The notes: generated by a model from the sequence alone, not told the origin. A DNA stretch of 5,601 bases from Sulfurovum sp. (GCA_015493425.1 WGDG01000030.1:1-5601); one strand, 5' to 3'. Numbered from the stretch's first letter, positions 1-5,601 are shown. Program-made: numbers and translations.

Positions 1-342
1 AGCACGCAGAATAGAGGCAAAAAAACTATCGAGTGTCACAATATGCGAGGTTGAAGAAAGAAAACGGGAGAGTACTTCAGGCTGTTTGGCAAAAAGTGCC
101 TCTTTGCTCATGCCTGTCTGTACACAAACGGCATCGAGAAAGGCTTCATTATCCCCAAGATGTTTGAGCGATTCAAGCACACGCTGACGCATCTCGGCAG
201 CAGCTTTATTGGTAAAAGTCGCTGCCAAGATCGTTGCAGGCGACTCTCCCATAAAGAGCAGCGATATGTAGCGCACCGCCAACGCAAAGGTCTTACCGCT
301 TCCCGCACTTGCGGAGTAGGCTAAAAAAGGTTTGAAACTCAT
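1..342 (-). CDS. addA: AddA/RecB-like UvrD-family helicase, N-terminal 114 residues (partial, runs off left edge)
   Basis: This open frame is read by translating the minus strand from the ATG at 342-340; it stays open to base 1, so only the N-terminus is present. Residues 10-18 read SASAGSGKT, a Walker A loop with the catalytic lysine at K17. Residues 41-55 (ATFTNKAAAEMRQRV) match motif Ia of superfamily 1 UvrD/RecB helicases, and about 100-112 (HIVTLDSFFASIL) match motif Ib. In this family the protein is the ATP-driven motor, usually with its own C-terminal nuclease, that partners AddB in resecting double-strand breaks for RecA loading. The start overlaps the stop of the upstream addB-like gene as ATGA (339-342), which indicates translational coupling and a two-gene operon. 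The family is clear; calling it AddA rather than RecB rests on the AddB neighbour. The C-terminal nuclease cannot be checked here. Confidence 0.93.
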   Translation of the reverse strand, partial: MSFKPFLAYSASAGSGKTFALAVRYISLLFMGESPATILAATFTNKAAAEMRQRVLESLKHLGDNEAFLDAVCVQTGMSKEALFAKQPEVLSRFLSSTSHIVTLDSFFASILRA

Positions 343-2666
343 AGATACTCCCCTCTCCCACACATCAGTGCGAATTCACAATACTTGCAGGTTTGCAGCG
401 ACTCACACTTTTGGGCAACAAAACTACTTGTCTGTTTGAGTGCTACGATATGCTCAGCAAGCAGTGCGTTTTTCTCTTCCAGTGCTTTGATCTCCTCAAT
501 CTGCCCCTCTTCAAGGATCTTGACAAAAGCCAATGTAACATTATGGTAGCGGAGTGTGAGCAGATGGTGGTAAATGCTCATCTGAAAATCGGTCAGACTC
601 TCAAGGTTTTTGACTTTCTGCGCCTCTGCCGTCGAACCGCTCTTGTAGTCCAGTACCAGTGTGCCTGTTTCATGCTGATCCATCCTGTCGATGCGGCCCT
701 TGAAGCGCAACCCGCCTATCTCTCCGGCAATCTCCTCTTCACGTGCAACGACACGCCAGCCGTTTTGAAAATACGCTATCTGCTTTGCCACAAAAGGTTT
801 GAGCTTCTGTGCCCAGAGCAGTTTTTGGTACGCAGCTTTCGTATCATCATTGGGATGGAGTGCATAGAGCAGCTTTTCAAGATGCTGCTGCATCTGTGCC
901 TCTTCCGTGTAATGATCGTCATTCTCAAAGAGTTTATCAAGTACTTGATGCAGAAAAAGCCCTTCATTCAAGCTCTTCTCTTTGGGTGCTTCTATCTTTT
1001 GGATGTAACGGTAGTAATACTTGCGTTTACAGCTCAAAAAGGTCTTGAGACGGGATGGAGACCAGACAACCTTTGTCGCATCAAACCCCTCAATCACCGG
1101 ATCGCTCTCCTCAATCATCTGCACAGGTTCATCATAAAGCAGCTTTAGTGGCACACGGCTGCATGGTACCTTTTCCAGACCAAGTTCATAAAGAAACTTC
1201 GAGGGCAAACGGTCATCGGCACTGCTGTAGATTACCACAGCCTCTTTCGCACTCTCAAGCAGATGCAGGTAAAACTGCTTCTGCAGCGCCTCCCTGTCTG
1301 TTCGGGTAGGCAGTCCGGCGAAGCTGCGTACAGCAGAGTTGAGAAAACGGTCTTTAGTAGTAGTGGCGGGAACGATGTTTTCGTTGAAGTCCACAACCAC
1401 AACCCCGTCAAACACCACTCCACGCGTCTCCAATACCCCAAGGACAGTCACCTTGCCGCCTCTGACATCATCAAGTGTCACAGAGGTGAGTGCCTTAAGC
1501 CAGAGAAAGAGCCAACTCTCCAGTGACTCTTCATACCCCGTAAAGAGGCTTAAAAAATCATTTTGCAGTTCCTCTATACGCGCCTTGCTTTTCTCTATCA
1601 GATCCAACGTATCGAGCGCTTCAAAAAAAGCAGCAACTGCCATCTTTGTTGTACTGTGCAAATACCCATAACGCTCTTGGGGCATACCGTACCGCTCAAG
1701 CAGCTCAATATACTCCTGATCACCTGTTTGCAAATAGCGTAAAAGTGCCTCTGTTTTTTTGTAGATACTACCACCGCTATAGTCGTACCCCATCGCAAAG
1801 TTGAGGTTTCCCAGACGGTCAAAAAGCATAAAGTGCTCCTTGAAAGACTCATCTGGCAGCACCAGGGCAATCTTCTCAGGATCGATGCCGCTTTGCACCA
1901 TCTGCTCTATCTGAGCCAGCGCCAGTGCCACCTGTGCTTCACGCTCCTCCACACTTTTGACGCTTACCGCAAGCGTATTGTCCATCGGCGTTTGGGAGAC
2001 GATACTGCGTTTGCCAAGATCAAAACAAACTTCGCTGTTATCGGGCAGGGCTATTCCCACTTCGGCAAAACGCTCCTGCATCTTTTTGGTAAAAGGTGAG
2101 GTGCGGTAGTGTATCAGCAGGGTCGTCTCTTGGGCTGCCGCTTCAAGCAGTTCCAGTTCAAAACGGCTCAGATAGCCCTCGAGAAAAATCTCTATGGTTT
2201 CATACTGCTGCAAAAAATCCTTGTTGATCTGATAAAGCTCGGGGATGAAACAGCGGTCGGTAAATCCTCTTTTATCAAGCATGTTTCGATAATTCTCTCT
2301 GAGTGTTTCGAGGATTTCAAGATGTTCTCCAAACTCGGCATAGGCATCTGCCTGTGCCAGAGTCTCAAAGTCCACCTTTTCCCCTGCAAGCTCTTCAAAA
2401 AAACGGAATATCGCCTCGCCTTTGCCAAAAAAGCGTACCAGTTTTCTCTCAAACTTCAGCCCTTCAAAGGCATCAAACCGGCTTGCCTCTCTTAGCAGCA
2501 ATATGCGCTGCATCGTATCGACAAGCTGCATGTTTGGCAGCAGCACCATTCGCTGCTCAAACTCATCCATACGCATGTAAGCGGGCAGGAAACTATCGTT
2601 CTCAAGCGCAGATGCAACCTGTGTCCGAATGGCTCTGGAAGTAGGATAGATATGTAAGGTATTCAT
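339..2666 (-). CDS. addB: AddB-like PD-(D/E)XK nuclease, AddAB recombination complex subunit
   Basis: This 775-aa protein is the likely second subunit of AddAB, a cytoplasmic DNA-end resection nuclease. The N-terminus (LHIYPTSRAIR, about residues 4-14) sits where a helicase would carry Walker A but has no GKT, so this half is a degenerate, probably structural helicase fold. Residues about 407-434 (VTVLGVLETRG, then FDGVVVVDFNENIVP) resemble the late UvrD/AddB helicase motifs. The C-terminal nuclease shows GRIDR (D660) and LDYKSG (D673, K675). C546 in FLSCKRKYYYRY plus C760, C763 and C769 (C-x2-C-x5-C) reproduce the AddB iron-sulfur cysteine arrangement. It is much shorter than Firmicutes AddB (over 1100 aa), as I expect for epsilonproteobacterial versions. 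The chosen Met leaves the motif intact; the next Met is residue 31. There is no Shine-Dalgarno sequence, and a good -10 lies only a few bases upstream, suggesting a leaderless message. Confidence 0.9.
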   Translation of the reverse strand: MNTLHIYPTSRAIRTQVASALENDSFLPAYMRMDEFEQRMVLLPNMQLVDTMQRILLLREASRFDAFEGLKFERKLVRFFGKGEAIFRFFEELAGEKVDFETLAQADAYAEFGEHLEILETLRENYRNMLDKRGFTDRCFIPELYQINKDFLQQYETIEIFLEGYLSRFELELLEAAAQETTLLIHYRTSPFTKKMQERFAEVGIALPDNSEVCFDLGKRSIVSQTPMDNTLAVSVKSVEEREAQVALALAQIEQMVQSGIDPEKIALVLPDESFKEHFMLFDRLGNLNFAMGYDYSGGSIYKKTEALLRYLQTGDQEYIELLERYGMPQERYGYLHSTTKMAVAAFFEALDTLDLIEKSKARIEELQNDFLSLFTGYEESLESWLFLWLKALTSVTLDDVRGGKVTVLGVLETRGVVFDGVVVVDFNENIVPATTTKDRFLNSAVRSFAGLPTRTDREALQKQFYLHLLESAKEAVVIYSSADDRLPSKFLYELGLEKVPCSRVPLKLLYDEPVQMIEESDPVIEGFDATKVVWSPSRLKTFLSCKRKYYYRYIQKIEAPKEKSLNEGLFLHQVLDKLFENDDHYTEEAQMQQHLEKLLYALHPNDDTKAAYQKLLWAQKLKPFVAKQIAYFQNGWRVVAREEEIAGEIGGLRFKGRIDRMDQHETGTLVLDYKSGSTAEAQKVKNLESLTDFQMSIYHHLLTLRYHNVTLAFVKILEEGQIEEIKALEEKNALLAEHIVALKQTSSFVAQKCESLQTCKYCEFALMCGRGEYL

Positions 2667-2673
2667 AAAAAAG

Positions 2674-2682
2674 AGTATAGCA
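2674..2682 (-). promoter_or_regulatory. Extended -10 promoter for addB-addA (TGCTATACT)
   Basis: Read on the minus strand, 2682-2674 is TGCTATACT, an extended -10 element (TGn plus TATACT, one mismatch to TATAAT). The -35 region is poor: TTGCTT or TTTGCT lie 16-17 bases upstream, with about three matches each. The expected transcription start is about 2667-2668, immediately before the addB ATG at 2666. This is sequence inference only. Confidence 0.55.
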
Positions 2683-2747
2683 TACAGTCACGCCAAAGCA
2701 AAGGGGATCTTTCAAATTGTCATATATTATCGTTTACATAAGCACGG

Positions 2748-2753
2748 TATAAT
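2748..2753 (+). promoter_or_regulatory. -10 box (TATAAT) for the haem-binding protein gene
   Basis: A perfect TATAAT lies 20 bases upstream of the ATG at 2774. No acceptable -35 is seen at 16-18 bp: TTTACA at 2733-2738 is too close and TTGTCA at 2717-2722 too far. The upstream stretch is AT-rich, which is common for sigma-70 promoters of Campylobacterota, where -35 boxes are weak. The predicted start near 2760 would give a leader of about 14 nt, just enough to hold the ribosome-binding site. Confidence 0.6.
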
Positions 2754-2763
2754 CACGGCAAAA

Positions 2764-2768
2764 AAGGA
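2764..2768 (+). promoter_or_regulatory. Ribosome-binding site AAGGA for the haem-binding protein gene
   Basis: AAGGA is preceded by a run of A and separated by 5 nt from the ATG at 2774. It supports that ATG as the start. Confidence 0.75.
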
Positions 2769-2773
2769 CTACC

Positions 2774-3217
2774 ATGTTTAAAACACTTGCCCTCTGGGTA
2801 CTCGGTGTATTTCTGCTGCTGCAGCTCATTCAAATCAAGATCCCTGAAGCGCCCAAGCATATCGACCCGGCAAAAGAGATCAAGGCTCCAAAAAAGATTA
2901 TGGCTATGCTCAAACACTCCTGTTATGACTGCCACTCTTACCAGACCAAGATGCCATGGTATGGATATATCTCTCCCGTATCACTGGAAGTTAAAAGCCA
3001 TATCAAAGAAGGACGTGAAGCTGCCAATTTTCAGGAGTGGGGAAATTACGATGAAGCCAAGAAGCAGAAAATATACAAAGGTATTGTCAAGACCATCCAC
3101 TTCCGTATGCCTATGCCGATGTACCTGAGCATCCATAAAGACGCCAAACTGACAAAAGCTCAGAGAGATGAAATTGCTGCGTGGGCAAAAAGCCACATTA
3201 AAGAGGAAGAATATTAA
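2774..3217 (+). CDS. Membrane-anchored haem-binding domain protein (single CXXCH, Haem_bd-like)
   Basis: This 147-aa protein begins with a hydrophobic segment (about residues 4-21) that is either an uncleaved anchor or a signal sequence, followed by a short proline- and lysine-rich linker. C50-Y-D-C53-H54 is a c-type haem attachment site. The surrounding pattern (CYDCHSYQTKMPWYGYISPVS, then EGREAANFQEW at about 79-89) is typical of the Haem_bd family, written in two parts here: CYDCHSYQTK and MPWYGYISPVS. A later RMPMPMY (about 111-117) offers methionines M112, M114 and M116 as the likely distal axial ligand, followed by LTKAQRDEIAAWAKSH, which resembles the C-terminal helix of small cytochromes c. 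It probably acts in the periplasm as an electron carrier or haem-binding protein; its partner is unknown. It is the only plus-strand gene here, with its own promoter, between fixH and addB, so it is not part of the oxidase operon. Family confidence is high, function low. Confidence 0.88.
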   Translation: MFKTLALWVLGVFLLLQLIQIKIPEAPKHIDPAKEIKAPKKIMAMLKHSCYDCHSYQTKMPWYGYISPVSLEVKSHIKEGREAANFQEWGNYDEAKKQKIYKGIVKTIHFRMPMPMYLSIHKDAKLTKAQRDEIAAWAKSHIKEEEY

Positions 3218-3226
3218 GCAAAGTGT

Positions 3227-3247
3227 GATGTTGTCAGAGACAACATC
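3227..3247. terminator. Perfect 9-bp inverted repeat between convergent genes, probable bidirectional terminator
   Basis: GATGTTGTC (3227-3235), loop AGA, then GACAACATC (3239-3247) form a perfect 9-bp stem with a 3-nt loop. It lies in the 30-bp gap between the stop codons of the plus-strand haem-binding gene (3217) and minus-strand fixH (3248). Its position suits a shared terminator. No clear U-tract follows on the plus strand; the minus-strand side (toward 3211) is only moderately T-rich, so strong intrinsic termination is uncertain. It might instead be an mRNA 3'-end stabiliser. Confidence 0.6.
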
Positions 3248-3802
3248 CTACGGGTTGAGATAAGCAGGCAGGTCTGAGTAGCCTACAGTATCTTTATCCA
3301 CTGCCGCTTTCAGACGCAAAATATATCGTCCCGGCTTGCTGACATTGACATCCGCAACCACATATTCACCGTTTTTGAGAGGAATATTGCTAACAACCAC
3401 ATTATCCTTGTCGGTATGTGGCCGGGTAAGCATAAATGTAACCTTGACACCTTCAACCGGTCTGCCGCTTTTATCCAGTACCCGGTAGGTAAAGGTATTG
3501 GTGCCTTGCTTCAGCAGTACAACCTCTTCTTCTTTTGCACGTTTGACATGTTCAAGTTCCAATTTTCCTTTTTTTGCACCGTCAATGACAATAGTGTACT
3601 CTTTGTCAAAACGCTTCTTCTTGTCCAAAATATCATTGATATGCAGATCTGCCTGCTGATACTTCATCATATAGTCGTTGGTTTCCTGGACAGGGACGGA
3701 AGTTGCCGACTTTACCGTCCAGTACCCTAACGTAACACCTACAAGCAAAAAGCCCAGTATCATATGAGGCCAATAGGAAGTTTGCTTATTTTTTTTTGCC
3801 AT
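3248..3802 (-). CDS. fixH: FixH/CcoH family cbb3 oxidase assembly protein
   Basis: This 184-aa protein starts with a basic tail, then YWPHMILGF leading into one membrane helix (about residues 12-30), then SVPVQETNDYMMKYQQAD. The YWP-helix-(N)xY layout is the FixH signature. Residues about 100-170 look like a periplasmic Ig-like beta domain (FTYRVLDKSGRPVEGVKV, then NGEYVVADV and GRYILRLKA). FixH/CcoH proteins bind the cbb3 oxidase and are needed for its stable assembly. The gene is the last of the minus-strand cluster begun upstream by ccoP, and its first 17 bp overlap the 209-aa gene. AAGGA at 3813-3809, 6 nt before the ATG, supports the start. Other Fix/Cco assembly genes (ccoG, ccoI, ccoS) are absent from the window. 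The beta-domain call is by pattern only. Confidence 0.85.
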   Translation of the reverse strand: MAKKNKQTSYWPHMILGFLLVGVTLGYWTVKSATSVPVQETNDYMMKYQQADLHINDILDKKKRFDKEYTIVIDGAKKGKLELEHVKRAKEEEVVLLKQGTNTFTYRVLDKSGRPVEGVKVTFMLTRPHTDKDNVVVSNIPLKNGEYVVADVNVSKPGRYILRLKAAVDKDTVGYSDLPAYLNP

Positions 3803-4415
3803 ACCTTATCCTTCGATATATTGGGTTAATAAGAAAGAACCAAAATACAACTGCTGATCCTAACAGTACAAGTACCTGGACAATCCGCAATCCTACTCGT
3901 GAATCTTTAATGGTGCTCTTTAACTTCACACCTTTTGCATCAGCGATTTGATCTGCGAGTTCCGAAAATCCCTGCACGATAGCAATGGCATGTTTATCTT
4001 CGGCTTTGTTTTTGTCGACACCTTCCAGCACACCTATTGTCGCATCCATCACATCACTTTTATCATACATGGAAGCAACTTTTGGTGAGGAAGGTATGAA
4101 TGCCACTCTGCCTCTGTGTTCTGATTTTTGAGTAATCAATGCAAAAGGCGCAAATATAAATAGTACGTAAGGCTTGCTCATATTCGCTTCATATGTTTTA
4201 CTGTATTTCACCAAGTTCAATCCTACGGGGAAATGCTCATTGGTGGCAATCAAATATCCGTTAACCCCTGTCTTGGCATGTAATTCTTCTGCCATTTTTT
4301 TGACATACTGCTGTGCTGCAGAATTTAAAAGGTCATTCTTGAGAATATAGTTTGCATGAAGTAAAAGTGGAAGGAACAAAGCAAGCAAGGTGAACCTTGC
4401 TGTTGCTTTTATCAT
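3786..4415 (-). CDS. Secreted, membrane-anchored protein, TPM-domain-like, in the cbb3 operon
   Basis: This 209-aa protein has a signal peptide (basic start, hydrophobic LLALFLPLLLHA, likely cleaved after A21) and a C-terminal helix (about 176-198) followed by a basic tail, NPIYRRIRYGKKK. The mature part (about 22-172) should therefore face the periplasm. Its arrangement recalls the TPM fold: an N-terminal helix with ELHAKTGVNGYLIA (about 44-57), a central strand KPYVLFIFAP (about 81-90) and a helix near 122-134. I cannot confirm the family by eye and no catalytic motif is visible. There are no cysteines, so it holds no c-type haem. It follows the 33-aa gene by 3 bp, with a modest AGGG 6 nt upstream, and overlaps fixH by 17 bp. 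The context suggests help in building or maintaining the oxidase. The biochemical role is unknown. Confidence 0.8.
   Translation of the reverse strand: MIKATARFTLLALFLPLLLHANYILKNDLLNSAAQQYVKKMAEELHAKTGVNGYLIATNEHFPVGLNLVKYSKTYEANMSKPYVLFIFAPFALITQKSEHRGRVAFIPSSPKVASMYDKSDVMDATIGVLEGVDKNKAEDKHAIAIVQGFSELADQIADAKGVKLKSTIKDSRVGLRIVQVLVLLGSAVVFWFFLINPIYRRIRYGKKK
3789..3797 (-). repeat. A9 homopolymer in the 209-aa gene/fixH overlap
   Basis: Nine consecutive A on the coding (minus) strand encode the final lysines of the 209-aa protein in one frame and the first lysines of FixH in the next. It is long enough to be a candidate for replication or transcription slippage. Loss of one A would join the two frames without a stop. 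Confidence 0.7.
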
Positions 4416-4418
4416 AGG

Positions 4419-4520
4419 TTACCCTACGTACAGATGGTTTGGTGTGAGCACTGCCCATGCGGTGAAAATGGCAGTCACTACCATTCCCCAGCCCAGTACT
4501 TTGTCCATAATTGTAATCAT
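4419..4520 (-). CDS. 33-aa single-pass membrane micro-protein in the cbb3 operon
   Basis: The minus strand from the ATG at 4520 reads MITIMDKVLGWGMVVTAIFT and continues AWAVLTPNHLYVG before TAA at 4421-4419. Almost all of it forms one hydrophobic helix (about residues 8-25) with a short polar tail. AAAGGA at 4532-4527, 6 nt before the ATG, is a good ribosome-binding site; M5 is an alternative start but too close to it. The ORF fills most of the gap between the DUF4006-like gene (13 bp upstream) and the 209-aa gene (3 bp downstream), which would otherwise be left untranslated. Small single-helix proteins such as CcoM and CcoQ are known cbb3 subunits or stabilisers in other bacteria, but I see no specific similarity. 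It is easily missed by gene callers. Confidence 0.75.
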   Translation of the reverse strand: MITIMDKVLGWGMVVTAIFTAWAVLTPNHLYVG

Positions 4521-4533
4521 TGTCTATCCTTTC

Positions 4534-4764
4534 TTATTTCGGATCTTGGAATGCAAATTTTGCATTGTCTTTGCTGATCATCTTGACATTGTCAAGGCTG
4601 CTGACAATCGGTGTAGGATCGTACGGTTTCTGTGCTGATGCCTGTTGTACTTTCAGGCCCCATACTGTCAGGAAAGCAAGAATGGAAAGCAACAGTACTG
4701 TTGCAATCAGCATTCCTGTAACACCGTTGAGTCCAAATACGGATCTGTTTGTATTTTCTGTCAT
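4534..4764 (-). CDS. DUF4006-like small membrane protein downstream of ccoP
   Basis: This 76-aa protein has a short polar N-terminus, one membrane helix (about residues 14-37, GVTGMLIATVLLLSILAFL onward) and a polar C-terminal tail of about 38 residues, KPYDPTPIVSSLDN and so on. It has no cysteine and no metal-binding motif. Its size, topology and place right after ccoP match the DUF4006 family of Campylobacterota as I remember it; I could not run a profile search. AAGGAG (4776-4771), 6 nt before the ATG, overlaps the ccoP stop codon, so translation is probably coupled to ccoP. By context it is a likely accessory subunit or assembly factor of the cbb3 oxidase. No activity is known to me. Confidence 0.82.
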   Translation of the reverse strand: MTENTNRSVFGLNGVTGMLIATVLLLSILAFLTVWGLKVQQASAQKPYDPTPIVSSLDNVKMISKDNAKFAFQDPK

Positions 4765-4774
4765 ACTCTACTCC

Positions 4775-5587
4775 TTAGTCTTTCAGAGACTGAATGTACT
4801 CAGCCAATGCTTTTTCCTGAACCGGTGTCATTCTTGTTTTAAATGACGGCATTCTACCGATAATACCTTTTTTACCATGTTCAAGTACGTGGCTGACAAG
4901 TGTCACATCATACGCTGTAAGGTTCGGTGCCATACCGTTGTTACCTTTACCGTCAGCGCCGTGGCAAGAAGCACATGCTGCAAATGCTGCCGGTTTTTCA
5001 CCTTTCATGCCGCCTGCGATCCATGCCGCAATATCTTCGGCATCTTTACCGGATGCCATCCCCGGAGGCATTGCACCCATTGGGAAATCAAGCTGATGCT
5101 GACCGTTATTGATGACGTGCAGCACCTGTGCTTTGGTCATACGTGAAGTAAAGTCCTGCGCTTTCCCTGAAAGTCCGTCACCCGTTGTTCCGTGACATGG
5201 TGCACACTGTACCAGGAAAATCGATTCACCCATTTGCTTCAATGTCTCTTTGTCGGCATTTTTATGAACCGCTTCAAACTTCTTGTTATACGCTTTTACC
5301 TCTTCATTGTATTGACCGATTTGGCTAAACGCATTGACAGGATAACCTACTGTCCAATACCAAAGTGCCCAGATCAGTGTTCCGAGGAAAGAGTATGCCC
5401 AACCGGAAGGAAGTTCGTTTTTGTACTCACCAATACCGTCCCAGTTTTCTTCAGCAAGCTCACCTTGCGCCTTGTCTGTCTTCATCTGAGCGATATATTT
5501 CGCCGAGACACCAAATGCGAGTGTCGCAATCGCAACAGCACCAAGCATGGTGATAGCGTTGATCGGGTCACTCAGGTCAATATGCAT
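4775..5587 (-). CDS. ccoP: cbb3-type cytochrome c oxidase subunit III, di-heme cytochrome c CcoP
   Basis: This 270-aa subunit passes electrons from periplasmic donors to the CcoO/CcoN core of the high-affinity terminal oxidase. The N-terminal part has a membrane helix (about 10-33), the CcoP signature NWDGIGEYKNELP (48-60) and a second helix (about 64-84). Two cytochrome c domains follow, with haem sites C128-A-P-C131-H132 and C205-A-S-C208-H209. Probable axial methionines are in the FPMGAMPPGM stretch (M170 or M173) and in GRMPSF (M246). The usual LPxWW reads LPSGW here, a mild variation. The ATG at 5587 has no strong ribosome-binding site, and the frame stays open through the 14 bases to the window edge, so a slightly earlier start cannot be excluded. 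In another frame, TAA at 5595-5593 could be the end of the preceding gene, perhaps ccoQ. Confidence 0.95.
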   Translation of the reverse strand: MHIDLSDPINAITMLGAVAIATLAFGVSAKYIAQMKTDKAQGELAEENWDGIGEYKNELPSGWAYSFLGTLIWALWYWTVGYPVNAFSQIGQYNEEVKAYNKKFEAVHKNADKETLKQMGESIFLVQCAPCHGTTGDGLSGKAQDFTSRMTKAQVLHVINNGQHQLDFPMGAMPPGMASGKDAEDIAAWIAGGMKGEKPAAFAACASCHGADGKGNNGMAPNLTAYDVTLVSHVLEHGKKGIIGRMPSFKTRMTPVQEKALAEYIQSLKD

Positions 5588-5601
5588 TTGCTTTACAACG
5601 A

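Noticed and set aside
393..1148. 251-codon plus-strand open frame opposite addB
   Set aside because: It lies wholly antisense to a gene with clear nuclease motifs, its product shows no recognisable domain or ordered composition, and no promoter or ribosome-binding site was seen. It is a shadow of addB codon usage.
2109..2495. 128-codon plus-strand open frame opposite the addB N-terminal region
   Set aside because: Antisense to addB, with no recognisable family or start signals; treated as chance.
2717..2738. TTGTCA and TTTACA as -35 boxes for the haem-binding protein gene
   Set aside because: Spacers to TATAAT are 25 and 9 bases, outside the usable range, so only the -10 is annotated.
3416..3730. 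Plus-strand open frame of 104 codons opposite fixH, with a cysteine- and phenylalanine-rich product
   Set aside because: It is fully inside fixH, and the Phe/Cys bias is what the reverse strand of Lys/Glu/Ala-rich coding gives.
4877..5146. Plus-strand open frame of 89 codons with many cysteines, opposite ccoP
   Set aside because: Antisense to the cytochrome domains of ccoP; the apparent cysteine pattern comes from reverse-complemented Gly/Ala/Thr codons and forms no ordered metal motif.
5588..5601. Tail of ccoQ at the right edge
   Set aside because: A TAA at 5595-5593 is compatible with an upstream stop, but 14 bases are too few to assign a gene.

Overview
The window looks like chromosomal DNA from a Campylobacterota (epsilonproteobacterial) organism. 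The evidence is a CcoP subunit followed by a DUF4006-type small membrane protein, a micro-ORF, a TPM-like membrane protein and FixH, with AddB/AddA recombination genes next door. From memory, a comparable order exists in Campylobacter jejuni (around Cj1481c-Cj1490c). The moderate GC content, higher than in Campylobacter or most Sulfurimonas, suggests a Sulfurovum-like genome. The genus is inference; the phylum is better supported.

Right part (about 3248-5587, minus strand): the distal half of a cbb3-type cytochrome c oxidase operon. In transcription order it holds ccoP (di-heme c subunit), a 76-aa DUF4006-like single-pass protein, a 33-aa single-pass micro-protein, a 209-aa secreted and membrane-anchored TPM-like protein, and fixH (oxidase assembly). 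The first three junctions have gaps of 10, 13 and 3 bp and the last overlaps by 17 bp, so this reads as one polycistron. Its promoter and ccoN/O/Q would lie beyond the right edge. All five products are predicted membrane proteins with periplasmic parts, which fits an oxidase-plus-assembly cassette.

Middle (2667-3247): a single plus-strand gene for a membrane-anchored haem-binding (CXXCH) protein sits between fixH and addB. It has its own TATAAT promoter and converges on fixH. A perfect 9-bp inverted repeat fills most of the 30-bp gap between the two stop codons. The 107-bp gap upstream carries divergent promoters for this gene and for addB.

Left part (1-2666, minus strand): addB-like nuclease (775 aa, degenerate helicase part, PD-(D/E)XK nuclease with four Fe-S cysteines), then the start of addA/recB-like helicase, overlapping by ATGA and running off the left edge. 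Together they form the AddAB double-strand-break resection enzyme. No tRNA, rRNA, mobile element, CRISPR array or long repeat was seen. No gene-free stretch exceeds 107 bp.
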